Positions 32,456 to 44,831 of a DNA stretch of 64,000 bases are shown piece after piece; within the stretch, counting starts at the first letter, position 1, and the number at the start of each line of letters is the position of its first letter. Below the pieces are notes generated by a model. That model ran no database searches, was not told the DNA's origin, and saw only the letters and a program-made list of their open reading frames with translations. The DNA lies in assembly GCA_036365145.1 (NCBI GenBank), contig JAEOAD010000004.1, positions 49,444,001 to 49,508,000 on the forward strand. Direction: 5' to 3'. This DNA comes from Orientallactaga sibirica (taxonomy: Eukaryota > Chordata > Mammalia > Rodentia > Dipodidae). The translations under genes were made by a program, and so were the position numbers.

Positions 32456-34473
32456 CTGTGATTTCATTTCTGCCATTCTCTATCAGTCTGCTCAGGTTCA
32501 CAGGGAACGGTCATGAATTCACCACTTGGTCAAGAGTGCCAGGGTTTCAGTAATGCATGTGCAGTGCAGGATACCAGTGAAGCCATCCTTGGATGGTACA
32601 TTCTGTAACACTCATTTATGTGAAACCTTAGGGCTCTGCATGCTATATCCTAGAACAGGACTGTTCCATGTGTACTTATAAGTGAGCTTTGCATTTCTTC
32701 CCTGATGTATGCACTTTTATCCTCTTGTCCTCCAGAACTACTTCCAACTCCCATCTCTGTGCACAGTCAAATCTTCTGGATAATGGGAAGTCCAGTGTTA
32801 TTGTCCCCGTGCCATCCTGATCAAGGAGCCATCCAACTCTACTTAGGCCACCACAAAAGAATGGTGGCACTCTATCTCTCTCCTTCTGTTGATTGACTGT
32901 TCAGAGATAGCCAAGGGTGATCTATTTCTCTAGGAAGCTCCTGGTACCTTAAGCATGTGTCTAGCAAATCAGGACCTAGTTGAACCCAAGTGTATATATG
33001 GGCTCAGGCACACAGTAAAAGAATTAAGATTTATATATTTTTTTGGCAATTTAACTTATTCCAAGTTATATGAGCTGACTCAGTTATACATAGTCAGTGA
33101 TTACAAAGATTGAAGTTTCCTTTGCCTTCTTTGCCTCAGTATCTTTCTAGTTGCTTCTTCTTGCAGGGAGGTTTAGTCAGGTAGAGTGCTTGGTAAAACA
33201 GGCGCAAGGACCAAGGTTAAATTGTCTGAACCTGGTGTCTTTTTATATCAGTTAAAGAACTTTCTTTAGGTGGACCTCACAGTTGATAGCTGCCTCTTTT
33301 TTTGAGTTCTCTTTTTCCTTCTCATAGAAGGTCTTCAACTTTATGCCCAATACCAAATGGCTTCTGCCTCCTGATTTTCAGAGGCCATTACTAGTGGGCT
33401 GGCTGTCCAATGGCAGTTTCTGCAACGCTGAGAGGCCTGTTTCTGTTCAGTTAAACATGGCATCCGCCAGCCACAGGTGACTGATAAGCCTTGAGATGAG
33501 ATTGAGGGAAGGAATGTTTAATTCATTTAACTCAACTGAGAGGTAAATAGTCCCATGAATTTAGCAGCTACCAAATTGGCAGGTGCAACTCTGGATATGG
33601 AATTCTAGTGTGACTTCCTTGTCTCTGGCTTCTGAAAACTCCCTCACAATCAAGGGAGGAAGTTTGGCCCCATTAGGGTCCTCCAAAGCTATAAGGGCAT
33701 GGAAGCTTCTTACATGTAGTGATAATTCTAGCTGAAATTCCAAATTAGAGGCATTGAGGTCTTAACTGGACTCTGACTTTTAACCCCTGAATCATTTAAT
33801 TTTATGAAATTAGCCCTATTCTCTGAAGATATTGGTAAACAAGTTGTCTTGTTGTCATGAAATTCATGGTTCTTTCATTAGAAAAAGCAGCTTGATTTGT
33901 ATAGGCCTCCACATTTGCCACATACTGACAAAGCCTGGTACATTCCTCTGTCACCTTTATCATTGGTTCATTATGACGAATACCTTCACACTCTGCAAAA
34001 GAAGAGTTCTTTAGGGATCAAAGTTGAGACAAGTTTCTTTTTCAGACCACTCATAACTACTGCAGGTCAGCTACTTCAACGATAATACCGTGTAACACAT
34101 CAGTCTAAACCTCAGTGGCTTCCAATCCAAGGAAAGCATTTTACAAAAACAAACAAACAAGCAAACAAATCTCCTACTAGACCCTAGCAGATTGCTAATG
34201 ACCCCCAAAACAAGGCGTTGTTCAGCTCATCTTGACTTAGTTCAGTTAAATTTGGCTGCAGGCTCCAGGTGCACATCTGCCTGTTTCCGGATTTCAGGAT
34301 GTCTTCTCATATTGACCTTAGGTGTTCAAGCCGAGAAAAAAATAAAAACAGTCAAATACCGAGGGATGTATGATGTTGTAGAACACAGTCTATGCTTCAC
34401 TGTAGGAGTATGAAGAATTATAACCAGTAAAATAATATTCTCCATCTATCTATCCATCCCTCCCTTCCTTCCT
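32456..34473. other. Mostly unannotated non-coding sequence
   Basis: No gene recognised. A weak ID/B4-like core may lie at 33170-33236 ('ggtagagtgcttggtaaaac'). A weak MLT-like antisense start may lie at about 34085-34140 ('cctcagtggcttccaatcc'). (CCTT)-like repeats occur at 34442-34475. Confidence 0.4.
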
Positions 34474-34489
34474 TGTCTCTGTGTTTTTT

Positions 34490-34717
34490 TAGAGAGAGAT
34501 AGAGAGAGAGGGAGAGGAAGACAGATAGAGATAGGCGCGCCAGCAGCCTCTCAGCTGCTGCAAAAGAAATCCAGATGTGTGCGCCCCCTTGTGGTCAAGT
34601 GCGGCATTGCGCCCTTGCATTACTTTGCATCTGGCTAAACATGGGACCTGGAGATTGGAACTGGCGTTCTTAGGCTTAGGAGGCAGGCACCTTAACCGCT
34701 AAGCCATCTCTCCAGCC
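34490..34717 (-). repeat. Variant-subfamily DIP-related SINE, full length
   Basis: Antisense: 'agagagagggagaggaagac', 'cagcagcctctcagctgctg', 'gtgtgcgccccct', 'ggtcaagtgcggcattgcgc', 'ccttgcattactttgcatct', and the standard DIP head complement 'taaccgctaagccatctctc'. It thus has a DIP head and a different middle. TSD 'tgtc(t/a)ctgtgt.tttt' at 34474-34489 and 34718-34733. Confidence 0.9.
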
Positions 34718-34865
34718 TGTCACTGTGTGTTTTAATTTAGATTCTGGTAGTGAAAATGAAAATAAACAATACTTTAAAAATTATTTCCTATCCCTGAAAA
34801 AGATGACACTTGAATGCTTTGGCATTTCTCTTATTACTTCCATCTTTGGTAAACTTTAAATATAT

Positions 34866-34998
34866 ATATTGGAGGTAGGGTCTCACTCTAGCCCAGGCTG
34901 ACCTGGAATTCCTCAGGGTGGCCTCGAACTCTCAGCAATCCTCTTACCTCTGCCTCCTAAATGCTGGGATTAAAGGTATGCACTACCATACCAGGCAT
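34866..34998 (-). repeat. B1 SINE
   Basis: Antisense B1: 'ggtagggtctcactctagcc', 'caggctgacctggaattcct', 'gtggcctcgaactctcagca', 'ctcctaaatgctgggattaa', 'ggtatgcactaccat'. Confidence 0.95.
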
Positions 34999-35185
34999 TA
35001 ATCATATTTTTAATGACAAACAAATCAGCTCCTTTGGTTTGCTGGAAATATTACTAATCATGACTTTTAATACCTTATTTGATATTCCATGGAATGTGAT
35101 ATAAGAATTAGTCTAAATGCATTAATTTCACCATCTTCTTTTTCTTGAAGCCTTTTATGATCTTTTACTCAAAAATATAGAGACT

Positions 35186-35333
35186 AGCTGGGTGTGGGTG
35201 GCACACTCCTTTAATCCCAGCACTTGGGAGGCAGAGGTAGGAGGATTGCTATGAGTTCAAGGCCACCCTGGGACTACATAGTGAATTCCAGGTCAGCCTG
35301 AGCTAGAGCAAGACCCTACCTCAGAAAACCAAA
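35186..35333 (+). repeat. B1 SINE
   Basis: 'agctgggtgtgggtggcaca', 'tcccagcacttgggaggcag', 'ttcaaggccaccctgggact', 'gaattccaggtcagcctgag', then an A-rich end running into (GA)n. It forms an inverted pair with the B1 at 34866-34998, 188 bp away. Confidence 0.95.
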
Positions 35334-35339
35334 TATATA

Positions 35340-35343
<4 letters not shown>

Positions 35344-35382
<39 letters not shown>
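35344..35382. repeat. (GA)n microsatellite
   Basis: About 19 GA units directly after the tail of a B1, a usual site for microsatellite birth. Confidence 0.97.
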
Positions 35383-35384
<2 letters not shown>

Positions 35385-36200
35385 TAATTTAACATGAATT
35401 TCTATGAACCTATCCCATTTGGAACTCTGGAGAATTTGTATGAAATAATTCCAGTTTGGTGTAATCAGTCAAGGTTATTAAAAGCAAAATATTTAAAATA
35501 ACTGTTATATCTTTCCTAAAGCAGGTTAGAAAGTAACATGTTGATATACTATGATGCTATGTATATAAGTAAATAGTTGTGGTTATATCTGCTCAGGGGA
35601 TGCAGAAGGCATGCCTACCTCTAGAGGAATGGTAGCTATATCTTATTGTCACTTTATTTTCTGAATATTATCATATTGTGTGAGTGCTGTTCTGAAAGCA
35701 AGCATTGTTTTTATGAGAAAATGTGTTAAAAATAACCTCCTAATCATTATACTTCAAATATTTTGATAAGCTGTCACAATTGGCAGATAGAAAGGAACTT
35801 CATATTTCCATGACTTACTGGTTTTCAATTGTGATTTCCTCTTGCACAGTAGAAGAGAGAGACATACAGGTGCTTTGAGGAGTCAGTAGCAATTTGCTAG
35901 GGTCTAGCAGGAGATTTTATTTTGTAATTCTCTGGTTTCAATTGAGTTTTTCCCTTGGTCCTTCATTTCTAAGTATCTCTTACTCTAAAATAGTATACCC
36001 TAAGAGCTAAGCATTTCAGATTTAGCTCAGTTTCCCATAAAGAGGTGTCACTTATAGGAAAGTCTCCAAGAGTTTAGGCTTTCTTAAAAAGCTCCAAGGT
36101 CACTGTTGCAGCAGCATTTTATGTCATCTTGAAATGACTTATGGCCAGGCCGTAGATGTCATCTATTCTAATAGCATAGACTTCTTATAGCAATGCTCAA
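35383..36200. other. Unannotated non-coding sequence
   Basis: AT-rich; no gene or repeat recognised. Confidence 0.45.
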
Positions 36201-36215
36201 ATATTCCTGTTTTTA

Positions 36216-36432
36216 AAAAGATTTTATGTTATTTTTTTATTAGAGACTGAGAGAGAGAGAGAGAGAGAGAGAAAGGAGAGAATGGGCATGCCAGGGCCCC
36301 TAGCCACTGCAGATGAACTCCAGATGCATGTGCCTCCTTGTGCATCTGGCTTATATGGGACATGGAGAATTGAACCAGGGTCCTTAGGCTTCACAGGCAC
36401 ACGCCTTAACCACTAAGCTATCTCTCCAGCCC
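36216..36432 (-). repeat. DIP SINE
   Basis: (GA)n, 'gccagggcccctagccactg', 'cagatgaactccagatgcat', 'gaattgaaccagggtcctta', 'accactaagctatctctcca'. Perfect 15-bp TSD 'atattcctgttttta' at 36201-36215 and 36433-36447; one of the better-preserved copies. Confidence 0.97.
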
Positions 36433-36659
36433 ATATTCCTGTTTTTAATACCAAGATTATCCAATCCATTGGTACCAATTGCCAAAGAGAAGAAATGCCA
36501 ACCACAATTTTCCCAGGGTCAGCTTTGTACTGTGTCATTTTATCATTGGCCAGGGTGTCATAAATCATATTCATGACCATTTCTGAAACCCAGTCTTGAT
36601 ACTCCAGCCATTAGACTACCTTCTGGTTTCTAACAGAATGGTCAGAGAAACCTTTACTA

Positions 36660-36820
36660 TGGCTGAGTCAAAACCCAAGTCTCTCCATGACATGTGATAA
36701 GTTACTAAAATTTGATTCTCATTTTCACTATTTGCAAAATGGTAATAAGAATAACACCTACTACCTTGAGTCCTTAAAGGATGATTTGAAAGGGACATGT
36801 AAAAGCATCTAGAAGAGTTT
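36660..36820 (+). repeat. MIR SINE
   Basis: 'atgacatgtgataagttact', 'tttgattctcattttcacta', 'tttgcaaaatggtaataaga', 'gacatgtaaaagcatctaga' follow MIR order. Confidence 0.72.
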
Positions 36821-38796
36821 ATAACTTGTAGATATAACTAATTGTCCATTTAATGCCCTAATGGATTATTAGGACATTATAGTTATAATGGTTTATTACG
36901 GTTATAAATCCAGTAGGGGATGGTGCAATTTCAAGAAATAGATAGGATAAGGGGCATTATTTTATTTTGTGAGAAAGACCCCAAGTGACTAGAGTCTAAA
37001 CCAGATGTACTTACATAACTGCTATGAATATTTTACAGCCTAAGGATGCTTAAGACTAAGGATTAGATGGGAGCAAACACAGGAGCACATTTGCTTTGTA
37101 ATACCTCTTCTGTAGCTTTTCTCATGTCATTATGTTACAGTATTTGGGGATAAGAGAAGAAAGGAGCTCTTGTTTTTGACATCAAATCACTTTAAAAGTC
37201 TGAATTAGAAGACTGTAAGTCATGTAACATTGTTTCAATTTTATTACAATGCACTTCAGGGGATGAATTTGATTTTCTGAAATATTTCAACAGGAATAGA
37301 TTATTATTCACTTTCCAGGGTTCTTGCTATATTGAATTATACATCAGCATATAATGTTACCAAATTTTATTTTCATATAATATATTATTCCTCTAAAATC
37401 AATACCTGGAACATTTAATTCCTGAAAATGGGAATTTGCTTATTAAAATGCATAGGATGTAAAACAATGACTATCCGATCTCTATTGCACAATGCCACCC
37501 TTTGCTCTTCAACATGGGTGCACATTATTTGAATCACAATCTTCCAGAAATTAAAGGTGGAAGAACACTGCCTCATTGAGTAAACCATTTCTCAGAAAAA
37601 TAATATAATTCAGGGATAATAGACAATATTTTAAGCTATGGGAATGAATCTGATTTATGCTTGACTATACAATATGAGATTCTTTCTCTTCTCTTCTGAC
37701 TGTTATTCGGAGTTTCTCATAAGTGACCTAGGAAGAAATCTGGGCTATTTGCATGCTGGGGTACAAGTAGGATAAGAATTTCTCAGGCATCCATTAGGGG
37801 AGTATTCCAGGTAGAGATAGGACTGCATCATATCTGAGATAGTTATAAGCTATAGCTCTGGGATTTAGTTAAAAGAACCACAGGTCCTAATGTTATGAAT
37901 GTATAGTATTTTAAAAGTCTCAACTTAAAAAAAAAACTCAATCATAACTCAGGCTGAAAGCTGACATGCCAAATTTTAGTGGGCATAATTTGAAATGGAT
38001 GAGAAATTATCACAGGTGTTAGCAGGTCCAAATGCAGCACACTAGTAAAGAACCAAAGCTCTCACAGGGGACTCAAAAGAGGCTTGATGGAGTGTGTTGA
38101 TGCCTGCCAAATAGCATCTGTCCTCAAAATGCCTGCCTCAGAAGCTGCATGCCAATTTTTAAAACTTATCTGAATTTTTCGTCAAAGAAAAAGATAGCCT
38201 GGCATACTGAAGGAATGTTATTTGCAATTATCAAAACCCACAGATTTATATTGTAACTAATTAATTTTTGATCAAGGACATCTGTTTCAGTAAAAACAAA
38301 GAAACATAAAGACATTAGCTCTTAACACTACCTTTTTTCCATTTAACAACTCTTAAGAGGAAAAAATCTAGTTCAAGACATAACTTATTTTTTTTGTTAT
38401 GAAACCTAGTATTCATCACCCTGCTGATACACTTAGAAAGAAAACTTTAAGACCATCATAGGTATATTTATCAGAATTTTTCTTAAATTAAATGTTGACG
38501 GCTTTGGCTACTGTCACTATCAGGGCATGAGACCTCCTTGTTCACAGGTTCTAGTTAGTCACCCTTCCATATCTAGTGCTAGGGCTATTCCTGGCCAACT
38601 CCTTCTGGTCACATAGCACCTTTGGTGGCCACATCCCTCATATTCTACAAGCAGGAAAGAATTGGGGCTTTAGTATTGGCCACTTTCACTCTCTAGTCCC
38701 AGATACTCTGGATGCTCTTGAAGTCGTAGTCCTCATAGAATTAACTGTACAAGTGAAGGCTTGTTAACTAACGTGTGTGAAGTTTTTTTTTTTTTG
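36821..38796. other. Unannotated non-coding sequence
   Basis: About 2 kb with no recognised gene or repeat; AT-rich from 37200 to 37700. A 63-codon frame at 38576-38767 has no recognised domain. Confidence 0.42.
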
Positions 38797-38811
38797 TGTG
38801 TGTGTGTATGT

Positions 38812-38900
38812 GTTAGTCATCCATAAAATAAAGACATTAATAATGCATGTCTCATAAGGCTGTGCTTAGAGTTAAATTTGTATAGTGCTAGAAACAAAGC
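38812..38900 (+). repeat. MIR SINE fragment
   Basis: 'catccataaaataaagacat', 'taataatgcatgtctcataa', 'ggctgtgcttagagttaaat', 'ttgtatagtgctagaaacaa' match the MIR 3' half. Preceded by a short (GT)n run at about 38797-38807. Confidence 0.7.
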
Positions 38901-39427
38901 CCATGGACCTAATAACCATTTAAAAAATTGTGACTGAGAATTCAGGTGTTAGGGCCTTGGTTATGGGTGAGGAAGTCTGCTGGTTCATGGGGTTTTGACA
39001 TATGTGACTACAAATTTCACATTTTCATAGAGATTTCCTTCTTCTGGACCACTCTGCTTCCTTCCTGCACTCCTAGGTGAACTTGTGCAATACAGTGTCA
39101 GCCTATGGTTTAGCTGTGGAACTCTGTCTCCCATGTTAGCTCCACAATTTGATTGACCCTTCAGACACCTCCCCATGTTGACCCCCACATGCCGGCTTAC
39201 TGTTCACCACTGAGAAACCAACACTTTTTGGAACTAGATGAATTACATCAGTAGACAAGTGTTCTGTTAATCCCTTGGCTTCACTTTGAATAGGTAAATG
39301 TATATGATATTAATAAACTTTAGAAAGTCATCCATTGGGAATTACACTTTAAATCTCAGAAAAATGCACATTTTTATTTCTAGGCAGACGAGTTCTCAAG
39401 GTTGATGTCTAAAAAGATAATACTTCA
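38901..39427. other. Unannotated non-coding sequence
   Basis: No gene or repeat recognised. A 67-codon minus-strand frame at 38985-39188 has no recognised domain. Confidence 0.42.
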
Positions 39428-39515
39428 GGCCAGGGGATGCAAGTCAGTGGGAAAGCACTTACTTAGTCTGTGGGAGGCCCTGGGTTTGATCCCCAGCACC
39501 ACAGAACAAAAAACA
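39428..39515 (+). repeat. ID SINE
   Basis: 'ggccaggggatgcaagtcag', 'tgggaaagcacttacttagt', 'gaggccctgggtttgatccc', 'cagcaccacagaacaaaaaa'. Clear ID core with an A-rich tail. Confidence 0.85.
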
Positions 39516-40185
39516 AACCTGAAAGATTATATTATTTTCATGGATGACAACATACTTTTTCTTTTGATTTTTTTGTCATATTATTTCTATAATAGTAAAG
39601 ACTTAAGAAAGCAAACATTCAAAATGATCCAGAAAGACTAATATTCCCATATTAGTTGCAATACAGATTGTTATGCTTGTTGAAGAGTCTAGCAATGACT
39701 ATATTAAGTTCTGATTTTAAAACACATATAAAATGTATTGGTTTATATTTTTGCCCTTGTAAATTGCGTTCTATATTTCTTAATATTTTACTGAGGATCA
39801 GGATACTATGGTAACTAAAAATATTTTCTTGATGAAATTCAAATTATACTTTTAAACATTTAGCCAAAGATAATATGTATGAAGTCAAACAGGAATTTGT
39901 GTTGTTATATCTGAGCAATTTAACATTTACAAAAGTTTTTATTCAATTTTTCCAATTGTTTGCTCTTTCAACTGAAACTGGAGTGGATAATATTTATGTT
40001 TATTGCCATTTGATTTACTATTTTTAAAAATTGGGAATAATGGCAAACATACTCCCAAATAGATACCATGTCCATCCTGAAAAAGACTTCAAAGAAATTT
40101 GATGTTATGTAGGTGATGTGTTTAACTTTGTCCACATACAAATGTGCCTCCAGTAGTCATTTTAATTGTATACAAAACAAAATTG
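39516..40185. other. Unannotated non-coding sequence
   Basis: Strongly AT-rich; no gene or repeat recognised. Confidence 0.45.
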
Positions 40186-40329
40186 GAGCTGGAGAGATGG
40201 CTTAGTGATTAAGGTTCTTGCATGACAGACTCACAAGGTGATGCATGCTCACAAGCAGGTGCATGTGTCTGGAGTTAGATTGCAGTGGCTAGAGGCCTTG
40301 GTGTGTCAATTCTCTCTCTCATAAAAAAC
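40186..40329 (+). repeat. DIP SINE, internally deleted
   Basis: Head 'ggagctggagagatggctta' and 3' body 'gattgcagtggctagaggcc' are present, but the segment from the B box to 'agccagatg' is missing, shortening the copy to about 144 bp. Confidence 0.88.
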
Positions 40330-40971
40330 AAATTCCATTTATTATCATAATACTATTAAAATATAGCAAATAGTTATATCTACAGGGAGAGAAAAATTTC
40401 AGATATTTGCATACTCATAATAACTCTATGGCACATAATATCTCCCATGATTGAAAAAAAAAGTAGGGATGTGCTTTTGGTGCCTGGTGATTTTTTTAAA
40501 TACAGAATCAATACAATAAAGTTATTTTACACTAAGAACAATCATTTTTTGGATGTCTTTACACCTCTTTATTTCTATTCTGAACATTAAAGAAGGGTTT
40601 CCTTTGAGAATGGAAATTATAATCACAATATTCTCTAATGATTTATGCATTCAAAGGCAAGAGGATAAAAATACAGCTATTTTGCAATGCCCCAATTCCA
40701 GTGTTAGAGCAAATCATGGGTCTTCAGGGTCAGAAATACAAATACCAAGCATCTATAGGCCAAGACTGTATTGAACAGTAGTGTTTGTTAGTTTGTTATG
40801 AAGAATTGTGTGCAAACATTTGCTTCAATAAGATTTTCTTGGGGTGGTTCACCCTTGAATGAACTTGTCAAAGCATGGTGCTTCGTGTAACTTTCTGAAG
40901 TTCAAAAATAAAAAGCTAGTAAGTCCATTTTACTTTTCTCCAGAATCAGGAACAATAATTTGGTGTGGCGA
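40330..40971. other. Unannotated non-coding sequence
   Basis: AT-rich; no gene or repeat recognised. A 73-codon frame at 40553-40774 has no recognised domain. Confidence 0.42.
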
Positions 40972-41125
40972 AAAGTCCAGAGGATTGGTAGGCAGGTGAC
41001 CTCTGTGTTTTAGCTCCTGTCTCTGTCTGCATGGGATTGGTCCCTTGACCTTGAATTGCTGGGATAATTTGTAAATGAGGGACTTCACAGGAGATAATCT
41101 CTAAGACCCCATTTTAAATATCTTT
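40972..41125 (+). repeat. MIR SINE
   Basis: 'agaggattggtaggcaggtg', 'acctctgtgttttagctcct', 'gtctctgtctgcatgggatt', 'gtaaatgagggacttcacag', 'gagataatctctaagacccc' follow the MIR core through the 'gatgatctctaaggtccc' end. Confidence 0.75.
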
Positions 41126-42489
41126 TTTTCATCTAAATCCATTTAAGCACTAATGGATGGCAGAAAGTGCAGCAGATGACCTTCAAGTACGTGCTTTAAA
41201 AGCATTTTCTACTTTCCTTCATTATTACTTGGAGGGTTTTTCAACCTGAAGATATGGCTTAAGCAGCAATAAAAAAAGTTCAAACCACAAAACACAACAC
41301 TGAGTTGCTTATAAACAAAATACTACAACGACCAAGATTGTTCAAAATATTTTCTTTGCATAAAACTACTAGTTTGAAGAGTCTTACGAGTAAATAATAA
41401 AGCTAATTCTCTATACGGTAAAACTGTCAAGTTTTCTAAGACTAGCTCAGGAAGAAGAAAGAACATATCAATAAATGTGGTCTTTTAAAACTTCACAGTC
41501 AGAGTTACAAGGTACAGTCACAACAATACCTAGCAAATAAATGTATTTTATTTGCTATGCTATGTGATTTTAAAAATTTAAGGCTTTTCCTTTGGTGATA
41601 AAGGAAACGCAGACCACATAAGTTATGAAATGGATGCACTGATGGTTGAAATGTCAAGGCAGGAGGTAAAACTGCATGCCTTCCTACTGGTTGCCTAAAT
41701 AACCTCCACTGTGTTTATTTTCAAGGATTTCCCTGATCAATGCCTTCACGCAGCTGTTTCTCCAGCTCTACTCTCCTGGGAAACATGTGTGACTCCCTTC
41801 TGACCCTCTTTTTCCCTCCTCAAAGGATCATACCCTGCCTCTATTTTTACACTTGCATCTTTGTCTCATAGTGCTTCATTTTCTAACTATCACTTTCACT
41901 GTCTGTACCTGCTGGACTTTAATAGTAAAGACAGGCTGTATTAGCAAGACAAGTTAGACAGAGCATGACACCGAGGAACACACTATATGCAATAACACGC
42001 TGTTGTGATGCTCAGAAGAGTCTCTCAGTGTGGAATACTAAACACATTTATAAATTGGAAAACGGGAGGCATTGAGTTACTCACTGGAAAGGACCACAAA
42101 CCGCCCAGTGCAGCCATCACTCAAGAATGTAAACCAAAGCTCAGATGTGAGGCTTTGGGATTCAGACAGAAGGAGTTTGTTCTGTAGAACTGCATGGTAT
42201 TCACTGCACAGTCTGCTTGTCTCAGCTGACTCAGTTCTTGTTTATTTATATCAGGCAATCCTCTGATCATATGTCACTTCAGTGATCATCATTAAACTTT
42301 GAAAATGGGCACATAATTGTGAAAAACATTAAATTTCATAATATAATCACGTCTATGTAATATATTCAATTTTATTTAGTCCAAGGCAATTCTATAGTTT
42401 TTCTCCAATGTACCATTCAAGGCACTATCTGACTTGAGATCAGTACATGACAAACAACAGCAGCAAGGAGACTTGCTCAGTATCATTAA
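41126..42489. other. Unannotated non-coding sequence
   Basis: No gene or repeat recognised in about 1.36 kb. Two small overlapping frames at 42005-42266 have no recognised domain. Confidence 0.42.
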
Positions 42490-42600
42490 GTCCACATTGT
42501 GTTCAAGGCCTTGCACAAAGCAATATGTGTGTATTTTCTCATTTTATCCACAGAATAACCTGATGTATTAGGAAACACTGTAGCTGTGCTTGTACATTAA
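42490..42600 (-). repeat. MIR SINE fragment
   Basis: 'ccacattgtgttcaaggcct', 'gtattttctcattttatcca', 'cagaataacctgatgtatta' are the antisense MIR 3' half. It ends near the insertion point of the following LTR. Confidence 0.65.
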
Positions 42601-42612
42601 AAATCAGAGGCG

Positions 42613-42944
42613 CTGTTGTTGTTACTTTCTCATTGCTAGGACAAAACATCCAACCAGATCTGAGTAGCTTATGGGGGGAAAGGGTTTATTTCATCATTCA
42701 CTTTTGAGAAGTTTCGTCATGGCAGGGAAAGCATGACAGACCACACAGTTGAGGGTCACATCCTGTGACGACAGCAGGGGAAGGTCGTAGTAGAGTGAGT
42801 AGCTATTGAACAGCCAGTGAGCTGGACTAATAAACATTAAAGCCACCCTCAGTGACACACCTCTTTGAGCAAGGCTCCAGGCAATTTTCCCAAATTGCCG
42901 CCAATTGGAGAACCAAGTATTCAAAACACATGAACCAATTGGGG
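42613..42944 (-). mobile_element. MaLR-type LTR, antisense
   Basis: 'gttactttctcattgctagg', 'gaaagggtttatttcatcat', 'tcgtcatggcagggaaagca', 'gtgacacacctctttgagca', 'gccaattggagaaccaagta', 'aaaacacatgaaccaattgg': the reverse complement of a rodent MaLR-type LTR (tail region first). Same family group as 54925-55271 and, in the opposite orientation, 13892-14235. Confidence 0.72.
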
Positions 42945-43374
42945 ATATTTTATTCTAATTACATGCCCTAAGGGTTAAAAAGCCCAAGGTCATACATATT
43001 AACTGTATTAAAATCAGATTAAGAAAATAAAAAATCTTTGTAGCCAGGATTTATGTTTGGATAAGAGATGGCCACATCTTCCTCAAAGTGTCTATATGTA
43101 TAAAACCCCCTATACAATATTCTCCTTCTTTCTATTTCCAGGTACAGCATGATGTTGACACTTTTCTCAGAATAGCCCATAAACCTGTAATGTAAATGAT
43201 ACTCTTGTCTTCTGGCCCTAGCTTGAGACAGGAACACTGTACTGGAAACAAGGGCAGGTGCATGATGATAAGGAACTGAGTGCTTTTAAATGTCCATAAA
43301 GATAAGGAATCCCATAATTGGTAAGAGTATCCAAGAGCATTTTAATGAAGAAAATAATAAAACCCAGTCACCAT

Positions 43375-43545
43375 AGGAACTTTCATTTGTAGACCACATA
43401 CTACTTGTCAGGTGCCATGTGAGGTATTTTATATGCATCATTCACATTTTGCTACTGAGATTAAAGATGTTAAATAACTTGCTTAAAGTCATATACATAA
43501 TAAGAACTAAGATTTGAATGCCATGCTGTTCAGCTCCACAATACA
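43375..43545 (-). repeat. MIR SINE
   Basis: 'accacatactacttgtcagg', 'tgccatgtgaggtattttat', 'ttgctactgagattaaagat', 'taaataacttgcttaaagtc', 'ataagaactaagatttgaat' follow the antisense MIR consensus in order. Confidence 0.82.
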
Positions 43546-44778
43546 AGACAGGTTTTGAAATACAAATATGTTAAGTATATAAAGAAAGGTATGGGGATAA
43601 CTTCCTTTTCAACATCTACTTTATTCCTCAGGAATAGAATCCTCAAATATGAATGCCAACTAAAGACTGTTTTCCTTCATTTTTTTTTTTCTTACAGCAT
43701 GATATTGTCCTGTGTTGGCATTCCAGCCAGTCAGCAGAGCAGAGGGAATGTAGGCTTTTTCTTAAAAACAAAAACAAAAAAACCTGCATTACCTTTACTT
43801 CCCCTACCTGTTCTCCCTCTGGGGGGAATGTAGACATCATAGTTTGAACAAGGATGACTATTGTAGGTCTTGAGATGAAGGCTGCATTCTGTGAATGGCA
43901 GGAGGATGTGCTTTTCCCACTACTGGGTAGTGATATCAGCCCTAAACTTAATGAGGAAGAAATAGCTTGCACTTGTTTTAAGCCAGTGCCACTTGAGATT
44001 TAATACTGCAGCCTAACCTGTATCTTAACAAATCCATTACAGGGACAGCAGAGGTTATGAGGTATGAGCAGTCATAAACTAATTGTGCTGGAAATAAAGG
44101 AAATCCAGGAATGCACTTGATAATCAACAAGGGATATTCTTAGAACTCCAGACAAGCTGTGTTATGAAGAGATGTATTAGGCTGCGTTTCTGCAATGGGT
44201 CCTTTAGGATTAGAATTTCTCCTGGAATTTCATGGGGGTCTTGGTGCTAGAGAAGGGACTTGTTTCTCTGAACAAAAGATTTGTATGTCATGGCTGATAG
44301 TGTGGGGCTTATAGCTAAGTCTACATATGTCTATATTCTGGTATTTGTTTCTATTTTGCTGTACACTGTGACACTGCCTTGGCAAGGCACAGGGACCCTG
44401 AAGATTTCTCTCTCTTCACTTCTGACCAAGCTGTAAAAAAAAAAAAAAAATCCCTTTCCTTTCACCAATTCCTGTCTCCCAGTTCTGTAGATCAGTGAGC
44501 AACGAAGAAGCCTTCAGTTCTGTTAACATGTAGCACTATCCATTTATATTTGAATACATAGGAGCAACTGAAGGGGTTTGAGCAAAAGTTTGTGTGTTGA
44601 TTTATTAACTTACTTATGCATCAACTATATGTAGATTACATGACTTAAATATTAACTACTGATTAAAAACAATTATTTGGAGGAATGATTGCAGGAAATA
44701 GTCAAGTCATGAAATTGAGAGTCAGATTCTCTAATTATCTAGACATGCAGGTGTTACTATACAAATTAGAAACTTTAA
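43546..44778. other. Unannotated non-coding sequence
   Basis: No gene recognised. A splice-acceptor-like tract (T-rich ending 'cttacag' near 43698) stands out, but no exon with a donor or known protein follows. An A16 run lies at about 44435. Confidence 0.42.
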
Positions 44779-44831
44779 GGCTGAGAGCATAGCTCAGTAG
44801 GAGAGCACATGCTTAGAAAGTGCCAGGTTCC

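Noticed and set aside
43668..43699. Strong splice-acceptor-like tract (long T run then 'cttacag')
   Set aside because: No coding-like frame, donor site or known exon follows; T-rich tracts before AG are common in AT-rich DNA. Similar cases near 447-462 and 49962-49981 were also rejected.
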